Source of the DNA: Hanleya hanleyi
Lineage: Eukaryota; Mollusca; Polyplacophora; Lepidopleurida; Hanleyidae
Length of the DNA stretch: 64,000 bases
Direction of reading: 5' to 3'
NCBI GenBank assembly: GCA_036873755.1
Contig: JAVTVY010019497.1
Coordinates: forward strand, 1-64,000
Below are positions 21,540-32,677 of the stretch, in pieces; the stretch's first letter is position 1, and every line of letters begins with the position of its first letter. The position numbers and the translations under genes were made by a program. The notes below the pieces were generated by a model. That model was not told the DNA's origin and searched no databases. It saw nothing but the letters and a program-made list of their open reading frames with translations.

Positions 21540-23700
21540 CTAAAGTATACTGGAGGTCGTAGGTCACGAATATGAGGTCAGATTTGACCTTGACCTTGAC
21601 CTTCATATTAAAATGGCGATTCGAAAATTTGGGTATGACTTTGACCTTGGCGCAAGGTAACAAGATATTGTCAGACGACCTTGAACTTTTGATATGTGAT
21701 GACCCCATGACCTCTGCGTTGACCCATGACATCGAACTTGACCTTTGGCCTTGGGTTTAAAAATGCGATGGTACAATTGGAATGCACTATCGCAAATTTT
21801 ACCTTGAGGTCAGAGGTCAAGGTCAAGGTCATGGGTCAACTCAAAGGTCATGGGGTCATCACATATCAAAAGATCAAGGTCGTCCGACATTATCTTGTGA
21901 CATTGCGCTAAGGTCAAAGTCATACCCAAATTTTCTAATCGAGATTTTGATATGAAGGTCAAGGTCAAGGTCAAAACTGACCTCAGATTCGTGACCTCTG
22001 ATCTCGATATAGGTTTAGAGCAAAGTTTGAGGTCAATCGGTGACAGCAAAAATTCTGACCAAAATTTCGCTAAGGGTCACCCTTAGGTGTTTTTGGAGGT
22101 CAAGTTTCAACCTTCACCGAATGACCTCAAATTATGTGTATATAGGTTTTCGAGGTCCCTGATCACGAAACCGAGGTCAAAATTTGGATTGGTTTGGTAC
22201 AAAAAAAAGTGTCCATTGAAGCCTAGGTTAAGTATTGGAATTTTCAAAAATCGGTAAAAAAAAACTTAGGGCCCTAGATCGATTCCGACCGCAGTTTCGT
22301 TATCAGCTAGATTCATACTCTTACCACACCAAATTTGGAAGGAATCGGTGAAACAACATTTTCATCTTTATACCTTGGGCTAAAATGGTCTGAAAAATTC
22401 GGCCTCAAACTTCGCACTAAACTATACTGGATGTCGTAGGTCACGAATATGAGGTCAGATTTGACCTTGACCTTGAGTTTCATATTAAAATGGCGATTCG
22501 AAAATTTGGGTATGACTTTGACCTTAGCGCAAGGTCACAAGATATTGTCGGACGACCTTGACCTTTTCATATGTAACGATCCCGTGACCTCTGAGTTGAT
22601 CCATGACATGGAACTTGACCAAGGTCATGGGTCAACTCGTCACATATGAAAAGCTCAAGGTCGTCCGACAATATCTTGTGACCTTGCGATAAGGTCAAAG
22701 TCATACCCAAATTTTCTAATCGAGATTTTAATATGAAGCTCAAGGTCAAGGTAAAATCTGACCTCATATTCGTGACCTACGACCTCCAGTATACTTTAGT
22801 TCGAAGTTTGAGGTCAATCGGTCAAGGCCGAATTTTTCAGACCATTTTAGCCCAAGGTATAAGGATAAAAATGTTGTTTCACCGATTCCTTCCAAATTTG
22901 GAGTGGTAAGAGTATGAATCTAGCTGATAACGAAACTGCGGTCGGAATCGATCTAGGGCCCTAAGTTTTTTTTTACCGATTTTTGAAAATTCCAATACTT
23001 AACCTAGTCTTCAATGGACACTTTTTTTTGTATCAAACCAATCCAAATTTTGACCACGGATTCGTGATCAGGGACCTCCAAAACCTATATACACATAATT
23101 TGAGGTCATTCGGTGAAGGTTGAAACTTGAGCTCAAAATCCCTTAGCGAAATTTTGGTCAGAATTTTTGCTGTCACCGATTGACCTCAAACTTTGTCCTA
23201 AACCTATATCGGGGTCAGAGGTCACGAATCTGAGGTCAGTTTTGACCTTGACCTTGACCTTCATATCAGAATCTCGATTAGAAAATTTGGGTATGACTTT
23301 GACCTTAGCGCAAGGTCACAAGATAATGTCGGACGACCTTGATCTTTTGATATGTGATGACCCCGTGACCTCTGAGTTGACCCATGACCTTGACCTTGAC
23401 CTCTGACCTCAAGGTAAAATTTGCGATAGTGCATTCCAATTGTACCATCGCATTTTTAAACCCAAGGCCAAAGGTCAAGTTCGATTGTCATGGGTCAACG
23501 CAGAGGTCATGGGGTCATCACATATCAAAAGGTCAAGGTCGTCTGACAATATCTTGTTACCTTGCGCCAAGGTCAAAGTCATACCCAAATTTTCGAATCG
23601 CCATTTTAATATGAAGGTCAAGGTCAAATCTGACCTCATATTCGTGACCTACGACCTCCAGTATACTTTAGTGCGAAGTTTGAGGTCAATCGGTGAAGGT
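21540..23700. promoter_or_regulatory. Dense AGGTCA / TCAAGGTCA motif field at the palindrome core
   Basis: The core of the palindrome is packed with AGGTCA and TGACCT hexamers, often directly abutting (GAGGTCAAGGTCAAGGTCAT), and with TCAAGGTCA, the extended half-site bound by monomeric nuclear receptors such as ERR and FTZ-F1/SF-1. Direct repeats with 0, 1 and longer spacing and inverted pairs are all present. Several frames stay open across it (LTLTLTF type), but these just read the repeat. Whether receptors bind is not known. Confidence 0.5.
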
Positions 23701-23704
23701 CGAA

Positions 23705-24905
23705 TTTTTCAGATCATTTCAGCCCCAAGGTAGATGGCAAATTTTCAGTATTTCAAAAATTCTTTTAAAAAAACTTAGAGACCTACGTCAATTCTGATTG
23801 CAGATTCGTAATCAGCTAGGTGAGTACTATCAGTTCACCAAATTTGAAAGGAATCGGTGACCCAAAAAATTTCGACCGAAAAAGTACCAAAATGAGTTCA
23901 AAAATTAACTTTTGACCTTGGCTTGCGAGATTTTAATTGAAAAACATAAACCCGTACCTCTATGCACAACTACATTTCCTCAGCTATCCATAGAGGTGCG
24001 ACCCATATTTGTGTGTGCAATGGGTGTCGCAAACTCGCGGTCACAACATGCTAGGGGTCGGCGTTACATGTAGAATTTGTCACTGTATTGCTAAATATAC
24101 CCCATGTAGAAAAATGGACAGCCTTCTGCTGGTCAACATTGTTGAACATCAAAAAAAAAATTAAATAAAAGACTAAGCGATGGGCTTTCATTTGGTGTAT
24201 CGCACGCTTGGATACAAAGTAAGGGTGACCAAGGACACTCCGCAACAATCAGGCTGTTAATTCTATTATCGGTTCCCCTTTGTGCACCGATATGACATTT
24301 ACATTTTGACCCTGGCTTGCGAGATTTGAGCTGGAAAACATAAACCCATACCTCTGTGCACAACTTCACTGTCTCAGCTATCCATAGAGGTGCGACCCAT
24401 ATTTGTGTGTGCAATGGGTGTCGCAAACTCGCGGTCACAACATGCTAGGGGTCGGCGTTACATGTAGAATTTGCATGTAAAAATCAATGTAACCCAGGCT
24501 TCAATGGACAGACCCAATTCCACTGTTCCGAATTACATTAAACTTCGTCCTAAAGTATTGTCGAGGACGTAGATGACGAATCCGAGGTCAGATTTTAAAA
24601 TCTATTTTATCTTAATTATTAAATAATTAATTTTATTAGAAATCAATTTAACCCAGGCTTCAATGCGCAGCACCCAATTCCACTGTTCCGAATTACTCTA
24701 AACTTCGTCATAAAGTAATATGGATAACGCAAATCACGAATCCGAGGTCAGATTTTGAAAATAAATTTTACCTTAATTATTAAATAATTAAATTCATTAA
24801 AAATCAATTTAACCCAGGCGTCAATAGACAGATCCTAATTTAACGCGCTTTATGTAAAATTTCATCCCGGATTCGTAATTAGCTACTCCCAAAATAGTTA
24901 CATCG
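23705..24905. repeat. Mirror-repeated AT-rich segment, right arm
   Basis: Inverted partner of 20.33-21.53 kb, with the same GTCGGCGTTACATGTAGAAT phrase twice. No gene seen; the open frames at 24.05-24.44 kb are shadows of the repeat. Confidence 0.7.
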
Positions 24906-24909
24906 ATCT

Positions 24910-25182
24910 GTCCGTCGCCATTTTCTACGGAGCCGGGTCATCGTGGGAGGAATAGATGCCCAGTGGCAAGCGGATTTGGTCGATATGAGCGCCTTTGCCA
25001 GACACAACGATGGGAATCGGTATATCTTGACGTGCATCGTTATCCTATCGAAGTATGCGTGGGTGATACCCATCCGGACGAAAACGGGGGCGAATCTCAT
25101 AGTGGCGTTCAAAGATATCTTCAAGCCCCCTTTCCCATACCTGCATGAGATTAACATTGGAAGTCACTGGGGTCTTAGGTAG
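24910..25182 (+). pseudogene. Truncated Polinton-type integrase (rve), right arm copy
   Basis: Exact mirror of the left-arm copy (same length), reading toward the right terminus. A few substitutions separate the two (for example Asp to Val in the TCIDILS segment, Lys to Arg after SAFA), so the arms have been diverging. It ends at the same breakpoint before the second catalytic Asp. Confidence 0.75.
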
Positions 25183-25199
25183 GGGCAGATAACTCTTGC

Positions 25200-25490
25200 T
25201 AGGCCGCCAGGTGACCGGAAGCGACGTCACAGGAAGTGACCCGGATGTTACCGGATGCCACGTGACCGGATGTGACCTTTGACCCGGATGTCACCGGATG
25301 TGACGTCATAATGACGCCATCGTGACGTCACAGGAAGTGACCCGGTTGTCACGTGACCGGATGTGACCTTTGATCCGGATGTCACCGGATGTGACGTCAT
25401 AGTGACGCCATCGTGACGTCACCTGCACATCAGCCTCACTCCTCAGCCTCAAAAATGCTAATGAATTTGCCGTCTTTCTAGTACTCAAGT
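25200..25490. promoter_or_regulatory. CRE and CACGTG cluster, right arm
   Basis: Mirror copy of the block at 19.80-20.03 kb with the same CATCGTGACGTCAC and CCACGTGACCGGATG phrases, ending at AGTCACGTGGATTTCCTCC where the satellite begins. Confidence 0.45.
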
Positions 25491-25497
25491 CACGTGG

Positions 25498-26407
25498 ATT
25501 TCCTCCGCGGAGGAAATATTATATCCGCGGAGGAAATGATTATATCCGCGGAGGAAATATTATATCCGCGGAGGGAATATTATATCCGCGGAGGAAATGA
25601 TTATATCCGCGGAGGAAATATTATATCCGCGGAGGAAATACTATATCCGCGGAGGAAATATTATATCCGCGGAGGAAATGATTATATCCGCGGAGGAAAT
25701 ATTATATCCGCGGAGGAAATATTATATCCGCGGAGGAAATGATTATATCCGCGGAGGAAATATTATATCCGCGGAGGAAATGATTATATCCGCGGAGGAA
25801 ATATTATATCCGCGGAGGAATATTATATCCGCGGAGGAAATGATTATATCCGCGGAGGAAATATTATATCCGCGGAGGAAATATTATATCCGCGGAGGAA
25901 ATGATTATATCCGCGGAGGAAATATTATATCCGCGGAGGAAATATTATATCCGCCGAGGAAATGATTATATCCGCGGAGGAAATATTATATCCGCGGAGG
26001 AAATATTATATCCGCGGAGGAAATGATTATATCCGCGGAGGAAATATTATATCCGCGGAGGAATGATTATATCCGCGGAGGAAATATTATATCCGCGGAG
26101 GAAATATTATATCCGCGGAGGAAATGATTATATCCGCGGAAGAAATATTATATCCGCGGAGGAAATATTATATCCGCGGAGGAAATGAGTATATCCGTGG
26201 AGGAAATATTATATCCGCGGAGGAAATATTATATCCGCGGAGGAAATGATTATATCCGCGGAGGAAATATTATATCCGCGGAGGAAATATATCCGCGGAG
26301 GAAATGATTATATCCGCGGAGGAAATATTATATCCGCGGAGGAAATATTATATCCGCGGAGGAAATGATTATATCCGCGGAGGAAATATTATATCCGCGG
26401 AGGAAAT
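25498..26407 (-). repeat. CCGCGG satellite, right arm, inverted
   Basis: Same units as in the left arm but complementary (ATATCCGCGGAGGAAATAT), about 44 copies, with the same short-short-long order. Less than half the length of the left array, so copy number has drifted between arms. Confidence 0.95.
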
Positions 26408-26639
26408 TATATTTGGTGTTTTTCAAGAATTTCATAGGTTTTTCTTCGACTTTGTCTCTGTTTTTACGTCGTTGAACACGGAAAATTCTCAGAATATTGC
26501 TATGAATTCGCTGAAAATTCAGTTGATTTCTTGGAAAATACAAAGAAAATGTAGAAAATTAAGTTGGTTTCTTCGGAAATAGAAGAAAAACATAGGAAAT
26601 CAAAAGAAACGACAATGGCCCTAACGGGCCACCGTAGGC

Positions 26640-27165
26640 GTCACACGGCTCAGAGCAATGGGCACCCCTTCTGATATTCTTCTGTATGCCTCAAGTAATG
26701 GATGTGCCAAGTTTGGTGCTTTGGACCAGCGTGTCACGATCTTTTTGCTAAGCCACCTCACTAGAGGTATAAAAGCGCATTTCGAGCCCTATTGACCTTG
26801 CGGCGCAATTCAGTGAGTGAGTGAGTGAGAGGGTGAGTGAGGCGTACACAGCGCCCGTGAAGCGTGCCCAACGCCCGTCTTAACGCATAGACGCACTAAC
26901 AATGGTGAGTGAGTGAGTGAGTGAGTGAGTGAATGAGGAAGTGAGAGAGGGAGTGAGTGAGTGGTCATATAGGGTCGTTTGGTATTAGTATAGAAAGCAG
27001 GAGTCGTTACGCCTTAATGCCCGTCTCAACGCCCGTCAACGCCAGTCGGGAGCTCGGAGCTCGGGGATAGGGCAGGCGGGAGTTCGGATCTCGGGCCCCA
27101 AGATTGTTGCTTTCCATACCACTCCTAAACAATATGGCGGTACAAGGCCAGAGCGAGACTGTCGA
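26640..27165. other. Unique flank with GTGA simple repeats and foldback-family phrases
   Basis: Holds (GTGA)n at 26.81-26.84 and 26.90-26.96 kb and the phrase GTTACGCCTTAATGCCCGTC with further AACGCCCGTC copies, which resembles GTTACACCTTAACACTC and CGACGCCCGTCG near 56.6 and 61.4 kb. Probably a fragment of the same foldback family. No gene. Confidence 0.4.
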
Positions 27166-27169
27166 GTCA

Positions 27170-27665
27170 CGTGTGTTTCCACCGCGGAGAAAAGGTTTCC
27201 ACCGCGGAGAAAAGATTTCCACCGCGGAGAAAAGGTTTCAACCGCGGAGAAAAGGTTTCAACCGCGGAGAAAAGGTTTCCACCGCGGAGAAAAGGTTTCC
27301 ACCGCGGAGAAAAGGTTTCAACCGCGGAGAAAAGGTTTACACCGCGGAGAAAAGGTTTCCACCGCGGAGAAAAGGTTTTCACCGCGGAGAAAAGGTTTAC
27401 ACCGCGGAGAAAAGGTTTCCACCGCGGAGAAAAGGTTTCCACCGCGGAGAAAAGGTTTACACCGCGGAGAAAAGGTTTCCACCGCGGAGAAAAGGTTTAC
27501 ACCGCGGAGAAAAGGTTTACACCGCGGAGAAAAGGTTTCACCGCGGAGAAAAGGTTTACACCACGGAGAAAAGGTTTACACCGCGGAGAAAAAGTTTCCA
27601 CCGCGGAGAAAAGGTTTCAACCGCGGAGAAAAGGTTTCCACCGCGGAGAAAAGGTTTCCACCATG
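27170..27665 (+). repeat. Second CCGCGG satellite (20 bp units, about 25 copies)
   Basis: Tandem ACCGCGGAGAAAAGGTTTCC units, almost perfectly regular at 20 bp, with a few 19-bp units toward the right. The unit shares CCGCGGAG plus an A-run with the complement of the 17.7 kb satellite. It begins right after GAGTCACGTGTGTTTCC, while the first satellite begins after AAGTCACGTGGATTTCC, so the junctions look homologous. Long frames on both strands (KGFHRGEKVSTAEKRF type) are repeat artefacts. Confidence 0.9.
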
Positions 27666-27667
27666 AT

Positions 27668-28178
27668 TTCTCATCTTGGATAAAAACAGCATGAGTGATC
27701 ATCAAACAGGCGAGGTGAATTGAAGAGAAATACGCAAACATAGAGAAAATGTACAGTTAAACTTATGAGAAACATGAAATCATAGGGAAAATGTATAGTT
27801 TTATTGGATGGCACTAATAAGCCACCGTAAAGAACCGTTCCCTACTTGGTATCTATGTTTAGACGATGAACCTGTTCACCGATTTGATTTGTGGATATGT
27901 TTGAAAGGTGGGAATACCCAAAATTTCATTGGTGTCTATTTTAGCAGCACATGAGCCGTGCTATTATTGTTTGATATTATTAGACTAAGAAAATTTCCAT
28001 CCAATATTATTTATGACCTACTTTGTGGGGACTTCCCTGCGACAAGTGTGGGCGTATACAAATTATACACTATTAGCTATGATGCAAGAGTGATGTATAT
28101 TTAGGTCATGCACATGTCTTACTGCTCTGGCGTGTGGGGGCTCCTGCACTCCTGGTAGGAACATTATATGTTAGGGAA
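27668..28178. other. No gene recognised
   Basis: AT-rich unique sequence between the second satellite and the next inverted-repeat structure; nothing identifiable. Confidence 0.4.
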
Positions 28179-28179
28179 C

Positions 28180-29715
28180 AAAACCCCATTGCATATTAAG
28201 TAGCAAAACGCCTTTTTAATGAGCATTACATAATAAGTAACACAACGGCCTTTCAAGGAATATTACATATTAAAGGAATAGACAACCTTTGATAAACGTA
28301 TATTGCAAATAAAAGAACAATTCCAGGAGTGCCCAAAACGATTTTTATTTCAATTTTGCAATTTTTTCCAACCGAGTAAGAAAGCCGTTAATGACAAATT
28401 CTGTCGCTTGTAAGGGCGCCGCCATTACGGCAAGTTTAGTGACGTCACTGGGCCGCAGAACACTGCAGTGAACTGGGCGGAAACGCACAGTTTGCCATGC
28501 ACTGGAATAATCGCAGCCCGATAGGCCAGCAGGTGTGGCTATACATTCTTGTATTCTGCACCCTGTAAATACCGGCTGATGTTTGTACAATAACAATGAT
28601 CTTATCCTTGTTGTTGAGAAATCGGGGTTGATCTGTCGGCCAGTCTAGACTGTCAAAGTGTCAATGAAACACAGCATCGAGTTGTCTGATAAAATATGCT
28701 TCCGTTACAGGCCAATACTTTTCAGCTGGTGACTACGCCAACATGCGTCAACAAAATTCGGCAGTAAAACTCACTGAGATTGTTTAATGTATAACCGAGA
28801 AGGTGAATGATTCTGATTTCTGTGTTACCAATTCAGAGAATCGAGCCTCAATAAAGATCGGCACTCAGCCAGAAAACGAAACTAAATCTGCCTCAGCTGG
28901 AGGGCCGTTACCCCGGGAAAAGATTGTCCGAAGATTTCTCTCACCGTTGAACTGTTACCGAAAGAAACTGTCTAGCATGACACGGCCGTTAAACACCCAC
29001 CCAAATATACCAAATATCTAGCGTGCGAGAAAATTTACCTGAGAATGTTTATGGAATAAATCCTTGTCAGCTAATGTCAGCACTTGCACATGTGCTCATC
29101 TGATCGTTTCCTAACAGGACATCTCACAGCAGAGCCGATTAAATGAAATCCGCGTACGGCCGGCATCTACGGTACATGCATCCTCGATCGATTTCTACGG
29201 TAGATCGTCTTCAATGGGCTCGAACATGCCTGACACTAAGTTGTATCCCTCGACACTGCTCCCAAGCAGCGCAGATGAAAGCATGGTTTGGCCCAGTCAT
29301 CAGTCAGGTTAAAACTTTCGGAAATGCAAGGCGACCCTTGGAAAAAGTTGAAAATCACTTCAACTGCCAGCTGCCATGTTTGCTCTCTAACAGCAGAGCG
29401 GCCCATTGACGTCATGAGCTAGTTGTCACGTGAATATCACTCGGCCGCTCATTGGTTAAACCATAAAGATGGTGGCTCCCTTCATTCAACACATCTGGTC
29501 ATTTCCACAATGTTTGGGAGTATTTTTCTTCGTTAGAAAGAATCTCAAAAATAGGGAAAAAATATTTTTGGGCACTGTTTGGATTGTTCTTTCAGTCGCA
29601 GTGTACGTTTGCCCAATGTTGTCTATTCCTTTAAGTAAAGAAAGTTTTTTTTCAGGATTATGACATATTAAGTAACTAAACGGCCTTTTACGGATTATTA
29701 CATAATAACGTTGTT
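28180..29715. mobile_element. Inverted-repeat element, about 1.5 kb
   Basis: Left segment 28.18-28.35 kb (TATTAAAGGAATAGACAACC, then AAAGAACAAT and GTGCCCAAAA) is repeated inverted at about 29.54-29.71 kb (GGGCACTG, ATTGTTCTTT, GTTGTCTATTCCTTTAA). Both arms also contain short tandem ACATATTAAGTAA and CGGCCTTTT phrases. The interior (28.36-29.53 kb) has small open frames without motifs and two TGACGTCA-like sites (GTGACGTCAC, TTGACGTCAT). Borders are approximate. Confidence 0.5.
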
Positions 29716-29994
29716 TTTCACCCCCCGTCCCCCCCTGTCTACTACTACTTTCACCTATCATATCTTTTCACACTTGAGATAGGTCATAATGTTAGCTACT
29801 GATATCTAATTCGGAAATTGCAAATGTTTCACTCTAGTTACATCTTTATGAGGCGGCTGTGTGAATGTCTCAGTGTGATACAAGAGGTAGTATTTCAGTT
29901 ACTGAAGTTGTAATTCTTTGTGAGAGACGGCTGTGTCCTGAAATTTGGACCAAACCTAGAACATGTTATAATATTATAATTTGCATGTTTTTAG

Positions 29995-30227
29995 GTCTGT
30001 CAGCGGTGCCCCACGTGTTCTTACAACGTATACAGAGATCGTCGAATATGGGACCCATGGCGCCCCTCTCATAGTCAGTGTAAATATATCATTTTGCACA
30101 GTAAAATTTCCCCAGAATCTGACAGCCTATTCGTTTACGGAGAGACTGGACTTCGCCACTATTGCGGACCTTAAAGTTGTCTACAATCGGGAAACTCCAG
30201 TGAATGGGACAAGGCTAAATTTGACAG
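29995..30227 (+). CDS. Internal exon of an unrecognised gene (gene A, exon 1 seen)
   Basis: Bordered by TGCATGTTTTTAG and G|GTATGCC. Only one frame is open through it; it begins with one base completing a codon and ends with one base (phase 1). The encoded segment includes VNISFCTVKFPQNLTAYSFT and NGTRLNLTG, with three N-glycosylation sequons (NIS, NLT, NGT/NLT cluster), which hints at a secreted or extracellular protein. The joining phase to the exon at 32554 fits exactly. No domain family recognised. Upstream exons were not found. Confidence 0.5.
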
Positions 30228-30504
30228 GTATGCCATAGACAAATGTATATCAAACTTAACATATATTTCATCCAGAAATTAAATAATATACCGCCGACCA
30301 CAACGATCCGACAGAAATACCCACCCCAACAAATGAACCAGTCTCAGAAATATTGCTACTGCCGTACCATGGAAGTAAAAATGATTCAAGATGGCGCCGC
30401 TCTCATTTGTTATGGTTCTAGCATTTTTAAAATCCCTCCTCCTCTCCGCAAAAACACTTGCAAAAAACGTCCTGGCCCTATTCTAGATTGTCGATGCGTA
30501 TCTA

Positions 30505-31394
30505 TGGTTGGCCATCCCTGCCAGAATTCGTCATTTAGAGGCTGCCTCTAAATAATATATACCATGGTATAAAATGCCAAGCCTGCCATAATTCCTATTT
30601 AGAGGCTGCCTCTAATTATTTTGTACCATGGTATGAAATGCCGAGCCTGCCATAATTCGTATTTAGAGGCTGCCTCTAATTATTTTGTACCATGGTATGA
30701 AATGCCGAGCCTGCCATAATTCCTATTTAGAGGCTGCCTCTAATTATTTTGTACCATGGTATGAAATGCCGAGCCTGCCATAATTCGTATTTAGAGGCTG
30801 CCTCTAATTATTTTGTACCATGGTATAAAATGCCAAGCCTGCCATAATTCCTATTTAGAGGATGCCTCTAAATCGCCAAGCCTGCCACAATTCGTATTTA
30901 GAGGCTGCCTCTAATTATTTTGTACCATGGTATAAAATGCCGAGCCTGCCATAATTCGTATTTAGAGGCTGCCTCTAATTATTTTGTACCATGGTATAAA
31001 ATCGCCAAGCCTGCCATAATTCCTATTTAGAGGATGCCTCTAATTCATTTTAGCCGTAAGTCGTAAATTTTCGCCTTCTTATTACTTCCACCAATGATAT
31101 GCGCTTTCACAAATTTGGTGCCATATCTCTACGCTTGTTACAAGTTTACTCATTGGTCAAATTTAATATTCTTGATATGACATCGAGTTGTTTATGACTT
31201 ACGGCTAAAATGAATTAGAGGCATCCTCTAAATAGGAATTATGGCAGGCTTGGCGATTTTATACCATGCATGGTACAAAATAATTAGAGGCAGCCTCTAA
31301 ATACGAATTATGGCAGGCTTGGCATTTTATACCATGGTATATATTATTTAGAGGCAGCCTCTAAATGACGAATTCTGGCAGGGATGGCCAACCA
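30505..31394. mobile_element. MITE with TA target duplication and internally amplified arm
   Basis: Termini TGGTTGGCCATCCCTGCC and its complement are flanked by TA on both sides (30503-30504 and 31395-31396), as in Tc1/mariner-type insertions. The left arm contains about eight tandem 60-65 bp units, each with TTTAGAGGCTGCCTCTAA (itself palindromic), a CCATGG-centred palindrome and AAGCCTGCCATAATTC; the right arm has only about two. The centre holds inverted GCCGTAAGTC and GACTTACGGC. It sits in the intron between gene A exons 1 and 2. No coding capacity. Confidence 0.8.
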
Positions 31395-31889
31395 TACGTA
31401 TCACTTATAGGCCCCCACCCCTCTCCCACAATCGAACCAGTCCAATATCATGACATAGTGTGGAGCGCTTAGTTCGTGAACTGCTCTCGAACCAGGAGCC
31501 AGAATTGGCTAATGCCGATACATTAAACACTAAGCGGCGCATTCTACAGAGAGCTCTGATTGGCTGGCAAAAGACGAGTAAACTGACGGTTTCCAATGGT
31601 AGATACTTCAGGTAGGCAGCTATTGTCTGACTCTTTGTGTCGCTGAAAAGGCTCAAGTCTAGACACATTGTTGTACCTAGATACATGGAGTATGAACCTT
31701 TCCAACCCGGCAGGCTCTGACAGTCAGTGGGACGGGAGCAAAAGGCTACATACACAGCTACGATAAAATCAATCGTCACGAGGATACAAAAGGGGCTATC
31801 TTTGAACTATTAAAATATGTGTCGGTGGAGGTCATAGGTCATTTTTATTCCCAACACCATATGTTTTTTTTAAGGATTAGCAATTATTA

Positions 31890-32525
31890 CATGAATTGGT
31901 TTATTGAATGATTATCAATTGTTGCATGGTATGGTTTTGGTGAATGATTAGCAATTATCCCATTATATGGTTTAGTAATTTATTAGTAATTATTGCTTGA
32001 TAGAGTTTACTGAATGATTAGCAATTATTGCACGATATGGTATAGTAAATTATTAGTAGGCCCTACTTATTGCTTGATAGAGTTTACTGAAAAATCACCA
32101 ATTATTGCATGATATGGTATATTAAATGATTATCAATTATTGCATGGTATGGTTTACTGAATGATTAACAATGCTTACATGATATGGCTTAGTGATTGAT
32201 TAGCAATTATTGCATGATATGGTTTACTGAAAGATTAGAAACTCTTGCATCATATGGTTTACTGAATGATTAGCAATTATTGCACAATATGGTTTGGTGA
32301 ATGATTAGAAATTCTTGATATAGTTCACTGAAAAATTACCAATTATTGCAAGATATGGTATATTGAATGATTATCAATTATTTTATGATATGGTTTACTG
32401 GATGGTTAGCAATTATTGCATGATATGATTTACTGAATGATAAGCAATTAATGTTTGATATAGTTTACTGAATGATTAGCAATTAATGCTTGATATAGTT
32501 TACTGAATGATTAGTGATTAATGAA
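31890..32525. repeat. Minisatellite, about 35 bp unit
   Basis: Degenerate units of the type GATATGGTTTACTGAATGAT followed by TAGCAATTATTGCAT, about 17 copies, ending just before the acceptor of the exon at 32554. AT-rich, with no coding content. Confidence 0.85.
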
Positions 32526-32553
32526 TTTTTTTTACTGTGGTTGATTTGCGCAG

Positions 32554-32677
32554 GTCCAGCTATTCGTGTGATACAGATGCAGTTGAACGACATCGGTGAG
32601 GCTATAATCGGCATCAGCGACACTGATATAAACACTCGTGCCGTGGTTACTTCCGGTTCAATGACCTGTCATTTGGG
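32554..32677 (+). CDS. Internal exon of gene A (second exon seen)
   Basis: Acceptor GTTGATTTGCGCAG, donor G|GTAGGT. The phase-1 join from the previous exon gives the only open frame, encoding PAIRVIQMQLNDIGEAIIG and ending SGSMTCHLG. It ends in phase 2, which does not match the phase-1 entry of the next exon I see, so a short exon between 32.68 and 33.74 kb is probably missing from my list; an open stretch after the acceptor at about 33018 is a weak candidate. Confidence 0.5.

Larger units (their letters stand above)
17462..26637. mobile_element. Giant 9.2 kb foldback (palindromic) element with truncated Polinton-type integrase
   Basis: The left terminus CTACGGTGGCCCGTTAGGGC is matched by its exact complement at 26618-26637. 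Inward, both arms hold in mirrored order: an AT-rich 200-bp segment, a CCGCGG satellite (about 2.0 kb left, 0.9 kb right), a CRE/E-box block, a truncated integrase, AT-rich repeats, and an AGGTCA-rich core. Mirror symmetry of the integrase copies places the centre near 22618. Arm length differs almost entirely through satellite copy number. I see no target-site duplication next to the termini (flanks AAGAAAA and GCGTCAC). The integrase and palindromic design suggest descent from one end of a Polinton/Maverick. Without transposase functions of its own it would depend on another element. Confidence 0.85.

Noticed and set aside
21478..23733. Frames containing LTLTLTFISKSRLENLGMTLT
   Set aside because: They read the AGGTCA-rich repeat; mirrored copies in the two arms carry the same frame by symmetry, with no domain.
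17455..26645. Target-site duplication for the 9.2 kb palindrome
   Set aside because: Bases next to the two termini (AAGAAAA and GCGTCAC) do not match at any length from 4 to 9.
27104..27694. Basic repetitive proteins (RRKGFHRGEK type) on both strands
   Set aside because: 20-bp satellite read in several frames; open on both strands at once, as expected of a stop-free repeat.
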